Assembly: GCF_029962605.1 (NCBI RefSeq)
Contig: NZ_CP124750.1
Span: 3,596,001 to 3,660,000 of the forward strand
Length of the DNA stretch: 64,000 bases
Source: Serratia sarumanii
GTDB lineage: Bacteria > Pseudomonadota > Gammaproteobacteria > Enterobacterales > Enterobacteriaceae
Direction of reading: 5' to 3'
Under the pieces are notes generated by a model, which was not told where the DNA came from, ran no database searches, and saw only the letters and a list, made by a program, of their open reading frames with translations. Positions 23,085 to 33,534 of this stretch are shown piece by piece. The stretch's first letter is position 1, and each line of letters starts with the position of its first letter. The position numbers and the translations under genes were made by a program.

Positions 23085-23984
23085 TCAAAGTGACAGCAGG
23101 CGCGTCAGCGATGGCGCGAAGTAGTAGCTGCCGGTCACCGCACGGCTGAAACGCAGCATCGCGTCGCGTTTGCCGTCCAGATCGCCGAACATGCTCAGCA
23201 GCTGCTGCTCAATATTGTGCAGGCGTGCGCAATAGGCGATGAAGAACAGGCCATGCTTGCCGCTGGCGGTGCCGTAAGGCAGGCTCTGGCGCAGAATTTT
23301 CAGGCCTTTGCCGTTCTCTTTCAGATCGACGCGGCTGACGTGCGAGGTATCCGGGCGCTGATCGGCCGGCAGCTCTTCGCTGTCGTGCTTGGTGCGGCCG
23401 ATGATCTGCTCCTGCTGTTCGGTGGTAAAGCGCTGCCACTGGCGCAGGTTGTGCTCGTAGCGCTGCACCAGCACGTAGCTGCCGCCTGCGTCCTCTTCGC
23501 CTTCGGCGATCGTCGCCACTGCCGGGCGCTGCTCGCCCTGTGGATTTTCGGTGCCGTCGATAAAGCCACTCAAATCGCGCTCTTCCACCCAGCGGAAACC
23601 GTGGGTTTCTTCTTCAATCTTGATGGCGTTGCCGAACGCCGCCAACGCGGCCTGCGCCAGCGTGAAGTTGACGTCATGGCGCAGCGACTGGATGTGGATC
23701 AGCATATCGCGCTGGGTGGCCGGCGCCAGCCCTTTGCCGAGCGGCGTGAACGGCTTCAGCTCTTGCGCGCCCTGGCCGCTGGAGAGATCGTGCCAAACGT
23801 CGTAGCCGAAAGCGATCACCGCGCCGAGGCGCGCATCGGGGAACTGCTGCTGCAGCTCGCTCAGCGTCTGACAAAACTGCTTGCAGCCCTGGCGCAAGTC
23901 GGCGAATTCGCCCTGTACGCTGGCTTCCATAAAAATGGCGAAACGGCAGTGCTCCAGCAGAATGCCGCTCTGAACCTGTGTCAT
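23085..23984 (-). CDS. yfeX: Dye-decolorising haem peroxidase YfeX
   Basis: A cytosolic DyP-type haem peroxidase of 299 residues. The family motif is [17 protein letters not shown], where the Asp of GxxDG is the distal catalytic residue. The proximal haem ligand is most likely the His in [20 protein letters not shown], and [18 protein letters not shown] is the C-terminal family segment. YfeX has been proposed to remove iron from haem, which is disputed. GAGGATAA before ATG 23984 supports the start. It matches the E. coli order yfeX-yfeY-yfeZ-ypeA-amiA-hemF. Confidence 0.95.
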   Translation of the reverse strand: MTQVQSGILLEHCRFAIFMEASVQGEFADLRQGCKQFCQTLSELQQQFPDARLGAVIAFGYDVWHDLSSGQGAQELKPFTPLGKGLAPATQRDMLIHIQSLRHDVNFTLAQAALAAFGNAIKIEEETHGFRWVEERDLSGFIDGTENPQGEQRPAVATIAEGEEDAGGSYVLVQRYEHNLRQWQRFTTEQQEQIIGRTKHDSEELPADQRPDTSHVSRVDLKENGKGLKILRQSLPYGTASGKHGLFFIAYCARLHNIEQQLLSMFGDLDGKRDAMLRFSRAVTGSYYFAPSLTRLLSL

Positions 23985-24166
23985 GTTGTTATCCTCAATA
24001 CCAGAATCCGGCAACAGGTAAGGTATGGCGGTTGACGCGCGGGTTCCCTGTTACAAACGCGCGCTATCATACCGCAAGCACGGGCGATTGCCTTGCAGCA
24101 GCGCAAAGAAAATAGGGGTAATGGCTTGAAAAGACAGGCGCCGCGAACCGACGCCCGTTGAACGCG

Positions 24167-24754
24167 TTACTGCTGCGGCTTGGCGTGCCAGATGATTTTG
24201 CTGACCGTCCAGCTTTTCAGGGTGTCGTCCGGCGGGATGATATCCTGCGCCCCGGCCCACTTGCCGCTGAAGATGTAGGTGACGTACTTGCTCTGCTCCG
24301 CCACGCACTCCACTTTACCGGCGTCTTCGCCGCTGCCCGGTTTACAGGAACCGAACGCCTTGCTGTACATGTCGCCGAACGGCGTGCCGAGCTTGTTGCC
24401 CCACTCCGTCGCCACTTGCGGATCCAGCACGTCTACCCGCTGCAGGCGCCCTTTCGGTTCGCCGGTGATCACCAGCTTCACCTCGTCGCCGGACAGCGCC
24501 TGGTAATAAGAAACGATCTGGCCGTTGCTGGTCGCCATGCCGCCGCGCAGGCGGTAGTTGCCGTCCAGCCCGTCGTTGATGGCGCTTTCCGACATCGGCG
24601 TGCCGGCGTTGAGCTTGCCGACGCCCTTGGCGCCGACCTCCAGGCTGCTGCCGAACCAGTTGAACGGCGACAGGCTGGACCAGGAAAAATTGGACATGCT
24701 CGAACAGCCGGTCAGTAACAGCGGAAGCCCTAACAGCAGGGGGCGAATATTCAT
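24167..24754 (-). CDS. yfeY: YfeY family lipoprotein
   Basis: A 195-residue lipoprotein. The signal peptide ends in a lipobox (LPLLLTGCSS), so it is exported and lipidated. The body is DUF1131-like (GGMATSNGQIVSYYQALSGD, RLQRVDVLDPQVATEWGNKL, FSGKWAGAQDIIPPDDTLKS). In E. coli yfeY is sigma-E dependent; its function is unknown. The start at 24754 follows a GGAGCTAGAG site. The open frame further upstream has no homology. Confidence 0.88.
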   Translation of the reverse strand: MNIRPLLLGLPLLLTGCSSMSNFSWSSLSPFNWFGSSLEVGAKGVGKLNAGTPMSESAINDGLDGNYRLRGGMATSNGQIVSYYQALSGDEVKLVITGEPKGRLQRVDVLDPQVATEWGNKLGTPFGDMYSKAFGSCKPGSGEDAGKVECVAEQSKYVTYIFSGKWAGAQDIIPPDDTLKSWTVSKIIWHAKPQQ

Positions 24755-24910
24755 CTCTAGCTCCTTAAACATCAATGGCACGGGGCGGTAACCCGCCCCC
24801 GCCGCACTCGGCATTTTGCTGCGTGCCAGCCTCTCACAACGGCCCGCACTACGCCAACGGTTGCCAGCTTGGAGTGCGGAAAATGCGAAAAGTGCCGCAC
24901 TTCTCGGCAA

Positions 24911-25375
24911 TTAGTCGGCGTGCTCCGCCGGCGCGAAACAGGCTTTCAGACGCGCGTTCAGCAGCAGATAGCTCAGCGCCAGCGCGTCGAGCAGCGCCAA
25001 CGTCAGCTCCAGCCCCGGCGCATCGCCGTCCTGGCGCCACAGGCTGAACAGCGAGCCGCCGAGCGACGCCAGCAGGGAGACAGCCAGCCCCCAGCGCCAG
25101 CCGCGCCACAGCCGCGGCCATTGGTGGCGGCGGCCGCTCAGCAAAAACGCCAGCGCCGCCGGCAGGCCGAGCAGCATGCCGTACCAAAAACGTTGGGTAT
25201 CCGGATAAAATAGCGCCAGCAAGCTTTCGCCCTGCTCGCGCGAAGCGCCGGCCATCACGAACAGCAGCCAGGTGCGCGCCTGCAAAATCAACACGGCCCA
25301 AAATCCCAGCGGCAGCCGCAGCGCGCCGTGCTGGTCGTAATCGTCCGGGGAAAACCGGGGTGAGAATGGCTTCAA
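24911..25375 (-). CDS. yfeZ: DUF2919 inner membrane protein YfeZ
   Basis: A protein of about 154 residues with four hydrophobic segments, matching E. coli YfeZ: LKPFSPRFSPDDYDQHGALR, FWAVLILQARTWLLFVMAGA and SREQGESLLALFYPDTQRFW. No ATG fits. The TTG at 25375 has AAGGAA six bases upstream and gives the family length; the frame stays open to another TTG at 25441 without homology. Function is unknown. Confidence 0.8.
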   Translation of the reverse strand: MKPFSPRFSPDDYDQHGALRLPLGFWAVLILQARTWLLFVMAGASREQGESLLALFYPDTQRFWYGMLLGLPAALAFLLSGRRHQWPRLWRGWRWGLAVSLLASLGGSLFSLWRQDGDAPGLELTLALLDALALSYLLLNARLKACFAPAEHAD

Positions 25376-25553
25376 CGATCGTTCCTTGCCAACAGAATAA
25401 AGACTATGGCTACAGATGGGCACCGGCGGCGGGAATTTCAATGCGTCGGCTTAAGAAGCTCTTAAGATCGGTGTGTTTTAATCGTTAGCACTTAACAAGC
25501 AGCCCGATATCAGCGGGATGTGATTTTCGATAACGATGATAAGGAAGCGCAAC

Positions 25554-25952
25554 ATGAAAAAACTGACTCTGGCCGCCCTGATCGCGCTGTGCAGCGCACC
25601 GGTACTGGCGCAGCAAGGCGGGTTCCTCGATCCGGCCGCGCCGCAGGCCCAAACGCAACCCGCGCCTCAGGGCGGTTTCTCCGGCCCCAGCGCGGCGCTG
25701 ACCACCGTGGACAAGGTGAAATCGCTGAGCGATGACACCTGGGTGATGCTGCAGGGCAATATCGAGCAGCGCATCGGCGACGACACCTATACCTTCCGCG
25801 ATGCCACCGGCACGCTGACGGTCGAAATCGATCGCAAGCGCTGGAACGGCCAAACCGTTACGCCGAAAGACAAGGTGCAGTTGGAAGGCAAAGTGGATAA
25901 AGACTGGAGCAGCGTCGAAGTGGACGTGAAAACCGTCAAAAAGCTGCCTTAA
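25554..25952 (+). CDS. YgiW/YdeI family periplasmic OB-fold stress protein
   Basis: A 132-residue exported protein. The signal peptide MKKLTLAALIALCSAPVLAQ is followed by a Gln/Pro-rich linker (AAPQAQTQPAPQGGF), then the bacterial OB-fold (PF04076): LTTVDKVKSLSDDTWVMLQG, NIEQRIGDDTYTFRDATGTL, TVEIDRKRWNGQTVTPKDKV. Relatives in E. coli and Salmonella aid tolerance to peroxide, cadmium, acid or antimicrobial peptides. AAGGAA at 25541-25546 supports ATG 25554. It is an insertion relative to the E. coli yfeZ-ypeA order. Confidence 0.88.
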   Translation: MKKLTLAALIALCSAPVLAQQGGFLDPAAPQAQTQPAPQGGFSGPSAALTTVDKVKSLSDDTWVMLQGNIEQRIGDDTYTFRDATGTLTVEIDRKRWNGQTVTPKDKVQLEGKVDKDWSSVEVDVKTVKKLP

Positions 25953-25994
25953 TGCACTGCGGCGGGCGGTGCAACGCCGCCGCCCGCCGCCCGC

Positions 25995-26420
25995 TCAATA
26001 TTCCTGATCTTCGATCAACCGCTTGCCCAGGCTGGTGATGCCCTGGATCTCGTAGCCGAGCTTCTCGTACATCTCGACCACCGTGTCGTTGTCTTCGCGC
26101 ACCATAATCTGGATTTTCGGGCAGCCACGGGCGATCAACTTCTTCTCCAGACGGTTGATCAACGCATTGGCGATGCCGCGCCCGCGATAGTCGGGATGCA
26201 CCCCGAGGTAATACGCCGAGCCGCGGTGGCCGTCATAGCCGCCCATCACCGAACCGACCACTTCGCCGCCGACTTCCGCCACCAGGAACAGCTCCGGATC
26301 GTGGTTCAGCTTGCGCTCGATGTCCATTTCCGGATCGTTCCAGGGCCGCAGCAGATCGCAGCGCTCCCACAGGGTAATGACTTCTTCAAAGTCGTCTTGT
26401 CGAAATACGCGAATTTCCAT
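25995..26420 (-). CDS. ypeA: GNAT family acetyltransferase YpeA
   Basis: A 141-residue N-acetyltransferase, nearly identical to E. coli YpeA ([35 protein letters not shown]). The acetyl-CoA loop is [20 protein letters not shown]. Substrate unknown. Convergent with the YgiW-like gene. Confidence 0.93.
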   Translation of the reverse strand: MEIRVFRQDDFEEVITLWERCDLLRPWNDPEMDIERKLNHDPELFLVAEVGGEVVGSVMGGYDGHRGSAYYLGVHPDYRGRGIANALINRLEKKLIARGCPKIQIMVREDNDTVVEMYEKLGYEIQGITSLGKRLIEDQEY

Positions 26421-26624
26421 CGATGTTGGCCGCTGTTAATTAAGGTGTTTATCTGATTATCGCGTGATTATTCACTTACGCAATATCAAACTGCGATTTA
26501 CCGCGCTATTTGCCCAGAAATCGCCGGTAACAGGCGTAATAAATGGAAATAGTTATCGGGTCGATTAATGATTATCAATACGATATAACGTCGCAAAATA
26601 GAAACGTCGACGGAGCATTGCGTA

Positions 26625-27506
26625 ATGAAAAAGCAGGGTAAACCCTTCCTCAATTTTAAACCGCTTGCCGTTTCCCCGACGCGACGCCAACTTTTGCTTT
26701 CCGGCCTGGCGGTGGCGCTGCTCGGCGTGAAAAGCCAACGCGCCAGGGCGGAAGGCCTGCTGCGCAATCAACACAGCAAGCCGGCGGCGAAACCGGCCGG
26801 AGCCAAGAAGTTGGTGATGATCGATCCCGGCCACGGCGGCATCGACTCCGGTGCGGTCGGCCACGAAGGCTCGCAGGAAAAACACATCGTGCTGGAAATC
26901 GCCAACCACGTGCGCCGTTTCCTGCATGAGCACGATCACGTCGAGGCGCGCCTGACGCGCGAAGAAGACGAGTTCATTCCGCTGTTCCAGCGGGTGGAGA
27001 TCGCCCACCAGCACCAGGCCGACCTGTTCATTTCGATCCACGCCGATGGCTTCACCAGCCCATCGGCCTCCGGCGCTTCGGTGTTCGCCCTGTCCAACCG
27101 CGGCGCCAGCAGCGCCATGGCGCGCTACCTCTCCAACCGTGAAAACGCCGCCGACGATGTGGCGGGCGGTAAATACAAGGATCAGGACAACTACCTGCAG
27201 CAGGTGCTGTTCGATCTGGTGCAAACCGACACCATCAACAACAGCCTGACGCTCGGCCGCCACGTGCTCGGCCAGATCCGCCCAGTACACCATCTGCACA
27301 GCGACAGCACCGAACAGGCGGCGTTTGCGGTGTTGAAATCGCCGTCCATTCCCTCGGTGCTGGTGGAAACCTCGTTCATCACCAACCCGAACGAAGAGCG
27401 CCTGCTGGGCACCACCGCGTTTCGCGAGAAGATTGCCCGCGCCATCGCGGACGGCATCGTTAACTTCTTCGACTACTTCGACGCCCACCAACGCAAACCC
27501 CGCTGA
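26625..27506 (+). CDS. amiA: N-acetylmuramoyl-L-alanine amidase AmiA
   Basis: A periplasmic zinc amidase that cuts peptidoglycan to separate daughter cells. The N-terminus is a Tat signal (SPTRRQLLLSGLAVALLGVK, twin Arg at 20-21). Amidase_3 motifs: VMIDPGHGGIDSGAVGHEGS with zinc ligands His70 and Glu85, DLFISIHADGFTSP, and the catalytic Glu in PSVLVETSFITNPNEERLL. At 293 residues it is AmiA-like, with no AMIN domain. It is followed by hemF after 65 bp, as in E. coli. Confidence 0.96.
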   Translation: MKKQGKPFLNFKPLAVSPTRRQLLLSGLAVALLGVKSQRARAEGLLRNQHSKPAAKPAGAKKLVMIDPGHGGIDSGAVGHEGSQEKHIVLEIANHVRRFLHEHDHVEARLTREEDEFIPLFQRVEIAHQHQADLFISIHADGFTSPSASGASVFALSNRGASSAMARYLSNRENAADDVAGGKYKDQDNYLQQVLFDLVQTDTINNSLTLGRHVLGQIRPVHHLHSDSTEQAAFAVLKSPSIPSVLVETSFITNPNEERLLGTTAFREKIARAIADGIVNFFDYFDAHQRKPR

Positions 27507-27562
27507 TGCCGCGGGCGGCGAATAAGAGTATACTCAGCGCCTTGTTCAGCCAGACGCTATAA

Positions 27563-28947
<1,385 letters not shown>

Positions 28948-28969
28948 CTGCACCCTGCTCTGCTGCGGT

Positions 28970-31231
28970 TTAGAAGCGCACCTCCCCGCCGAAGATATAG
29001 GTGCGCCCACGGGCGGTGTTGGCGGCCGTCGCGTCATCCCCCTGGATCGGCAACATATTCAGTTTGTTCAACGCCTCGGAATAGCTCTTGTTCATCACGT
29101 TTTGCACGCTGAATTTCAGCATGACGTTGCGGTTGATCTGATAAGTGCTGTACAGGTCGATAACGGTAGGAATATTCGGCATTTCCTGCTTGAGGATTTC
29201 ACCGGTCGATTCACTCTGCTCGTAATCCGGCGACAGGCGACGCGTCTTGCCCGTATATTTCACGATGCTGCCGACGGTTAGCGATTCATCAAGAAAACGC
29301 ACCCCGGTATCCAACGTAAAGTACATGTCCGGCAGTTCATTGATATCCCCGGCGCCGAAATAAGTGCTGGCGATGGAGGTCGGCTGCTCGGTGTGCTGCT
29401 TGCTGAAAGAGACGCGCGCGAAGGCTCGTCCGGCATCATAGTTGGCTTCAACCTCAACACCATGCATACGCACCGGCGTCAGAGAGTTGACGTAGATATA
29501 CATATTGTCCGAGTAATCTTCGCTCGCATCGGCCCAATCGTTTTCCAGATTTTCGCGATAGCTGCATTTCCGTCCATTGCGGCACACCATGTAAGATTCA
29601 CTGAAGATGTAATTGCGCACTTTACTGGTATAGCCCACGACCTTGAGGCGTAAAGAGTCTTCCTTCACCAGCAAATCGTGCCCGTTGGCGTTGAAGCCGG
29701 CCTGCCAGGTTTCCGCTCGTTCACCTTTGAGGAACGGGTTCATCGATGCGCCACCCGAGTTGGAATAGAACACTTCTTGAATGTTCGGCGCACGCATCGA
29801 CTTGCTGTAGCTGACGAATGGCTGCAACCACGGCGTCACCTGTGCCGATAGCATTACCGAAGGATTGAACCCTTGCTCTTTCAAATTGATGCTAGCGGCC
29901 CCTTGCGGGAAGCACTCCACGCGATAATCGCATTCAGGCTTGTAACCGGTCAGCTTGTTGCTGGTGTAGTTCAGGTTGAGATCGAGCTGATAGATATCCC
30001 GGTTAAGCTGCAGGCCGGTATATAAACTGCCGATTCGCTGCTCGCCGGATGGCGCGAAGGTATTATTTTCTATTGCTTCCTGCGCCGTCTGCGAATTCTC
30101 TATAGCCGATTCTACATGCTTACGGTATTGGTTGCGCATCAGTTTGCCGCCATAGCTGAAGGCTACATCGGTATCCAGCAGGCTGAATCGGCTGGTGTTA
30201 TTGATATCCAGCGCATCGGAGCGGTTTTCCGCGTTGGTGTTAAAGAAGGTGAACAGCGAACCGCCGTCGTATTTCTGATTGCCTTTACTGGTGCTGACGG
30301 TGAGGTTTAAATCCACCAACTCCGAAAACGGCGCATAGTGATATTTGAGGTAGAGGTCATGGCTATCGATATCGCGCCGAGAAAAGCGGTTTTGGTAGTT
30401 CCTGGCGGAAAACTCAATGCTATTGAACTCGTTCGGTTTGATATCCAGTTTGAACAGCTGTGACTTGGGATTTTGCTTCATAAATTCATCGTACCCAAAA
30501 TCTTCGCTGCTGATACCGTCGCCATTGTTGAAGTTCGAGTAAATGGAGCTCCCACTGATCGCGGCCATCGCGCCAATGCTGCCGGTATCGGTAAACGCCT
30601 GCCCCTTACCGGCGACGGCGATCATGCCACTGCGGCCAATGCCGTTGCTGCCGACAGAGAATTTGGTTCTCACCCCGAAAGGATTGCCAGAAAAGATCAC
30701 ATCATCGACACCGATTGTGCGGAAGTTAGCACTGCCTGCCAACGCATTTACGCCGCTGCCGCCACTGTTCTCACCGCGCGCCACGTCCACTCCGACGATA
30801 AAATTGGGATCTATCAAGACCCCCGCCTGGTTATTGGTCGAACCGTGTGACATCACACCAGACGTGGAAGTACCGTAATAGTTCTGGGTAATGCCATCGA
30901 CCATGGTATTGACCCGGCCAAAACCGCTCAGACCGCGGATATTGACGCTGACGGCCCCCTGACTGGGATCGATCTGGGTATAGGTGCCCGGCATGCTGCG
31001 CAGAATGCTGTCCACCGACTCCAGATTTTTGTTTTCATCGCGCGAGCTGAATGCACCCGGCCGGGCCAACGCGTCTTTTTCGCTGCTCTTGCCGCTGTCG
31101 GCGGCCGAGACGTTGAGCGGGCTGAACGCCACGTTGCCTTTATTATTTTCCGCCTGTTCCTGCGCGGCCGCAGCCGACCCGTACAGCGCCAGTCCCGCGC
31201 CGATCAGGCTCGCTATCATTTTGATTTTCAT
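28970..31231 (-). CDS. TonB-dependent outer membrane receptor, haem/HasR-like
   Basis: A 753-residue receptor with a signal peptide (about 1-23), plug (about 55-190: VDSILRSMPGTYTQIDPSQG, VSVNIRGLSGFGRVNTMVDG) and a barrel ending RTYIFGGEVRF. There is no N-terminal STN signalling domain. The plug keeps SHGSTNN, with His129 where HasR has its plug haem histidine. In the barrel, RAP (480-482) and NPFL (498-501) recall the FRAP/NPNL boxes of haem receptors, but no His lies between them. Cys434/440 and Cys550/556 could form extracellular loop disulfides. Last gene of a tonB-like/oligopeptidase/receptor operon. The ligand is unknown; a haem or iron protein is likely. Confidence 0.88.
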   Translation of the reverse strand: MKIKMIASLIGAGLALYGSAAAAQEQAENNKGNVAFSPLNVSAADSGKSSEKDALARPGAFSSRDENKNLESVDSILRSMPGTYTQIDPSQGAVSVNIRGLSGFGRVNTMVDGITQNYYGTSTSGVMSHGSTNNQAGVLIDPNFIVGVDVARGENSGGSGVNALAGSANFRTIGVDDVIFSGNPFGVRTKFSVGSNGIGRSGMIAVAGKGQAFTDTGSIGAMAAISGSSIYSNFNNGDGISSEDFGYDEFMKQNPKSQLFKLDIKPNEFNSIEFSARNYQNRFSRRDIDSHDLYLKYHYAPFSELVDLNLTVSTSKGNQKYDGGSLFTFFNTNAENRSDALDINNTSRFSLLDTDVAFSYGGKLMRNQYRKHVESAIENSQTAQEAIENNTFAPSGEQRIGSLYTGLQLNRDIYQLDLNLNYTSNKLTGYKPECDYRVECFPQGAASINLKEQGFNPSVMLSAQVTPWLQPFVSYSKSMRAPNIQEVFYSNSGGASMNPFLKGERAETWQAGFNANGHDLLVKEDSLRLKVVGYTSKVRNYIFSESYMVCRNGRKCSYRENLENDWADASEDYSDNMYIYVNSLTPVRMHGVEVEANYDAGRAFARVSFSKQHTEQPTSIASTYFGAGDINELPDMYFTLDTGVRFLDESLTVGSIVKYTGKTRRLSPDYEQSESTGEILKQEMPNIPTVIDLYSTYQINRNVMLKFSVQNVMNKSYSEALNKLNMLPIQGDDATAANTARGRTYIFGGEVRF

Positions 31232-31325
31232 ATATCCCCAGAAATAGCCAATAAGATTTGATGGCCGACAATGCCCAGCAAAAAGCCCGCCGAAACGCGC
31301 GGTAAAAGATTGTTATTGTTTTATT

Positions 31326-31347
31326 GCGCCGCAGCGTGCTGCGGCGC
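31326..31347 (-). other. Strong GC hairpin between the oligopeptidase and receptor genes
   Basis: GCGCCGCAGC (31326-31335), GT, GCTGCGGCGC (31338-31347) is a perfect 10-bp inverted repeat, 6 bp past the oligopeptidase stop and 94 bp before the receptor ATG. On the minus strand it is followed by AAUAAAACAAUAAC, not a U-run. It may stabilise or process the operon mRNA so that the two proteins are made in different amounts. Confidence 0.55.
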
Positions 31348-31353
31348 TAAAGG

Positions 31354-33480
31354 TTATTTCTGCGCCTGCCGGTCCGCCGCCAAAATAAAGGCGTACTCCA
31401 GCGCGCCGTTTTCCAGCCGCGCCAGGCGGCCCGACTTGCCGCCGTGGCCGGCGGTCATGTCGGTGGAGAGCAGCAGCAGCGAATCGCCCTGCTTGAAGCG
31501 CCGCAGCTTCGCCACCCATTTGGCCGGCTCCCAATACTGCACCTGGGAGTCGTACAAGCCGCTGGTAACCAGCAGGTTCGGGTAACGCTGCTTGCGCACG
31601 TTGTCGTACGGGCTGTAGGACTTCATCAGCGCATAGGCGGCCGGCTGGTGCGGGTTGCCCCACTCCTCGTATTCCCCGGTGGTGAGCGGAATGCTGTCGT
31701 CCAGCATGGTGGTCACCACGTCGACGAACGGCACCTGCGCCACCACCGCGTTGTACAGCTGCGGCGCCTGATTGATCACCGCCCCCATCAGCAAGCCGCC
31801 GGCGCTGCCGCCCATGGCGTAGATGCGCCCCGGTTGGCCGTAGCCGTCTTTGATCAGCGCCTGGGTAGCATCGATGAAGTCGTTGAAGCTGTTCGGTTTG
31901 TGCGTCAGCTTGCCCTGCTTGTACCAGCTCTGCCCCAGCTCCCCGCCGCCGCGCACGTGGATCAGCGCATAGACGAAGCCGCGATCCAGCAGGCTGATGC
32001 GGTTGGCGCTGAACGCCGGATCCATGCTCATGCCGTAAGCACCGTAGCCGTACACCAGCAGCGGGTTATGCCCGTTTTTGAACAGCGATGTGCGGTACAC
32101 CAGCGAGACCGGCACCTTCACGCCGTCGCGCGCCGTTACCCAGATGCGCTCGCTGTGATACAGGCTCGGATCGACGCCTTTCACCTCCTGCTGCTTCAGC
32201 AGGGTGCGCTCGCCCTTGTTCAGATCCCACTCATAGGTGCGGGTTGGCGTGGTCATCGCCGAATAGCCGTAGCGCAACCGATCGCTGTCCGGCTCGGGGT
32301 TATAGCCCAGCCAGGCCATGTAGCTGGCGTCGTCGAACGGGATGGCGCGCTCGGTTTTGCCGTCCCAGCTGATTTGCCGCAGCTGCACCAGCCCGTTGGC
32401 GCGCTCCTGCACCACCAGCCAGTCGCGGAACAGGCTGAAGCTCTCCACCTCGTGCTGCGCCTGCGGCGCGATCAGCGTCTGCCAGGGTTTGCCCGCCGCC
32501 GCCGTGCGGTACAGGCCAAAGTTCGGATCCTGATGGTTGGAACGCAGATAGAACTCGCCGCGGTAGTGATCGAGATAATACTCGCGGCCGTTCTGCCGGG
32601 CGGCGAACAGCTGCGGCTCGCGCTGCGGCTGGTTGGCGTCGATCAGGCGCACTTCGGAGGTGGTGTTGCCGCTGATGGTCAGAATCAGGTAATCGCGCGA
32701 GGACGAGCGGCCGAGGCTGAGGTAGAACGCCGGATCGTTTTCCTGGTACACCAGCTTATCTTCCGCCGTCGGCGTACCGTACTGATGGCGATAAACCTGG
32801 TATGGCAACAGCGTTTGCGGGTGGTTGCGCACGTAGAACAGGGTTTGGTTGTCGTTGGCCCACACCATGTTGCCGGAGGTGTTTTCCAGCGTTTCCGGCG
32901 ACCAGCGTTCGCTGCCTATCTCGCGCAGGGAGATGCGGTATTGGCGGCGGCCCTGCAGATCTTCGGCCACCGCCAGCCGGCGGTTGTCCTGGCTGACGTC
33001 CATCGCCCCCAGGCGATAGTAGGCGTGGCCGGCCGCGCGCTGATTGGCGTCCAGCAAGGTTTGCCACGGCGCGTCGGCGGTCAGCGCCTGGCGCTGATAC
33101 CGCGCGAAATCTTTACCGGCGGCGTAGCTTTCCTGATAGCGATAGCCGTTGAGCTGATACGGCACCGAACGATCGTCAGGGTTCATGCGGCCCAGCATCT
33201 CCTGATACAGCGTGGCGCGCAGCTTCTGGTACGGCGCCATCATCTGCTCGGTGTAGCGGTTCTCCGCCTTCAGATAGTCCAGCACCTTCTGCTCTTTTCG
33301 GCTGTCGTCGCGCAGCCAGTAGTAATCGTCGGTGCGCGTCTCGCCGTGGGCGGTCAGCGCTTTCGGCGCGCGTTCCGCCAACGGCGGCTGCGGTTGCGCC
33401 AGCGCGGCGCCGGCGACGCCTAAAGAAAGCCAGAGCGCGGCCGCGATGCGACGGCGCGGGGTGGATAACAGCGGATTCAT
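31354..33480 (-). CDS. Exported prolyl-oligopeptidase family S9A peptidase, oligopeptidase B-like
   Basis: A 708-residue serine peptidase: beta-propeller (about 75-430) and alpha/beta-hydrolase domain. Catalytic triad: Ser559 (GGSAGG), Asp644 (GLYDSQVQYW), His679 (AGHGGKSG). The GEYEEWGNP segment (Glu603, Glu605) corresponds to the acidic pair that gives oligopeptidase B its preference for cutting after Lys/Arg. Unlike cytosolic PtrB, it has a Sec-type signal peptide (RRRIAAALWLSLGVAGAALA), so it should act in the periplasm. It sits between a TonB paralogue and a TonB-dependent receptor behind a Fur box, which suggests it processes what the receptor imports. Function inferred. Confidence 0.88.
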   Translation of the reverse strand: MNPLLSTPRRRIAAALWLSLGVAGAALAQPQPPLAERAPKALTAHGETRTDDYYWLRDDSRKEQKVLDYLKAENRYTEQMMAPYQKLRATLYQEMLGRMNPDDRSVPYQLNGYRYQESYAAGKDFARYQRQALTADAPWQTLLDANQRAAGHAYYRLGAMDVSQDNRRLAVAEDLQGRRQYRISLREIGSERWSPETLENTSGNMVWANDNQTLFYVRNHPQTLLPYQVYRHQYGTPTAEDKLVYQENDPAFYLSLGRSSSRDYLILTISGNTTSEVRLIDANQPQREPQLFAARQNGREYYLDHYRGEFYLRSNHQDPNFGLYRTAAAGKPWQTLIAPQAQHEVESFSLFRDWLVVQERANGLVQLRQISWDGKTERAIPFDDASYMAWLGYNPEPDSDRLRYGYSAMTTPTRTYEWDLNKGERTLLKQQEVKGVDPSLYHSERIWVTARDGVKVPVSLVYRTSLFKNGHNPLLVYGYGAYGMSMDPAFSANRISLLDRGFVYALIHVRGGGELGQSWYKQGKLTHKPNSFNDFIDATQALIKDGYGQPGRIYAMGGSAGGLLMGAVINQAPQLYNAVVAQVPFVDVVTTMLDDSIPLTTGEYEEWGNPHQPAAYALMKSYSPYDNVRKQRYPNLLVTSGLYDSQVQYWEPAKWVAKLRRFKQGDSLLLLSTDMTAGHGGKSGRLARLENGALEYAFILAADRQAQK

Positions 33481-33534
33481 AATCCCTCACGAAGTTTGAA
33501 AAGGCGCACGACGGCGATACGGCGCCTGCGGGCA

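Noticed and set aside
26566..26581. TAATGATTATCAATAC-like stretch upstream of amiA as a Fur box
   Set aside because: Only a partial match, and amiA-hemF are not expected to be Fur-controlled.
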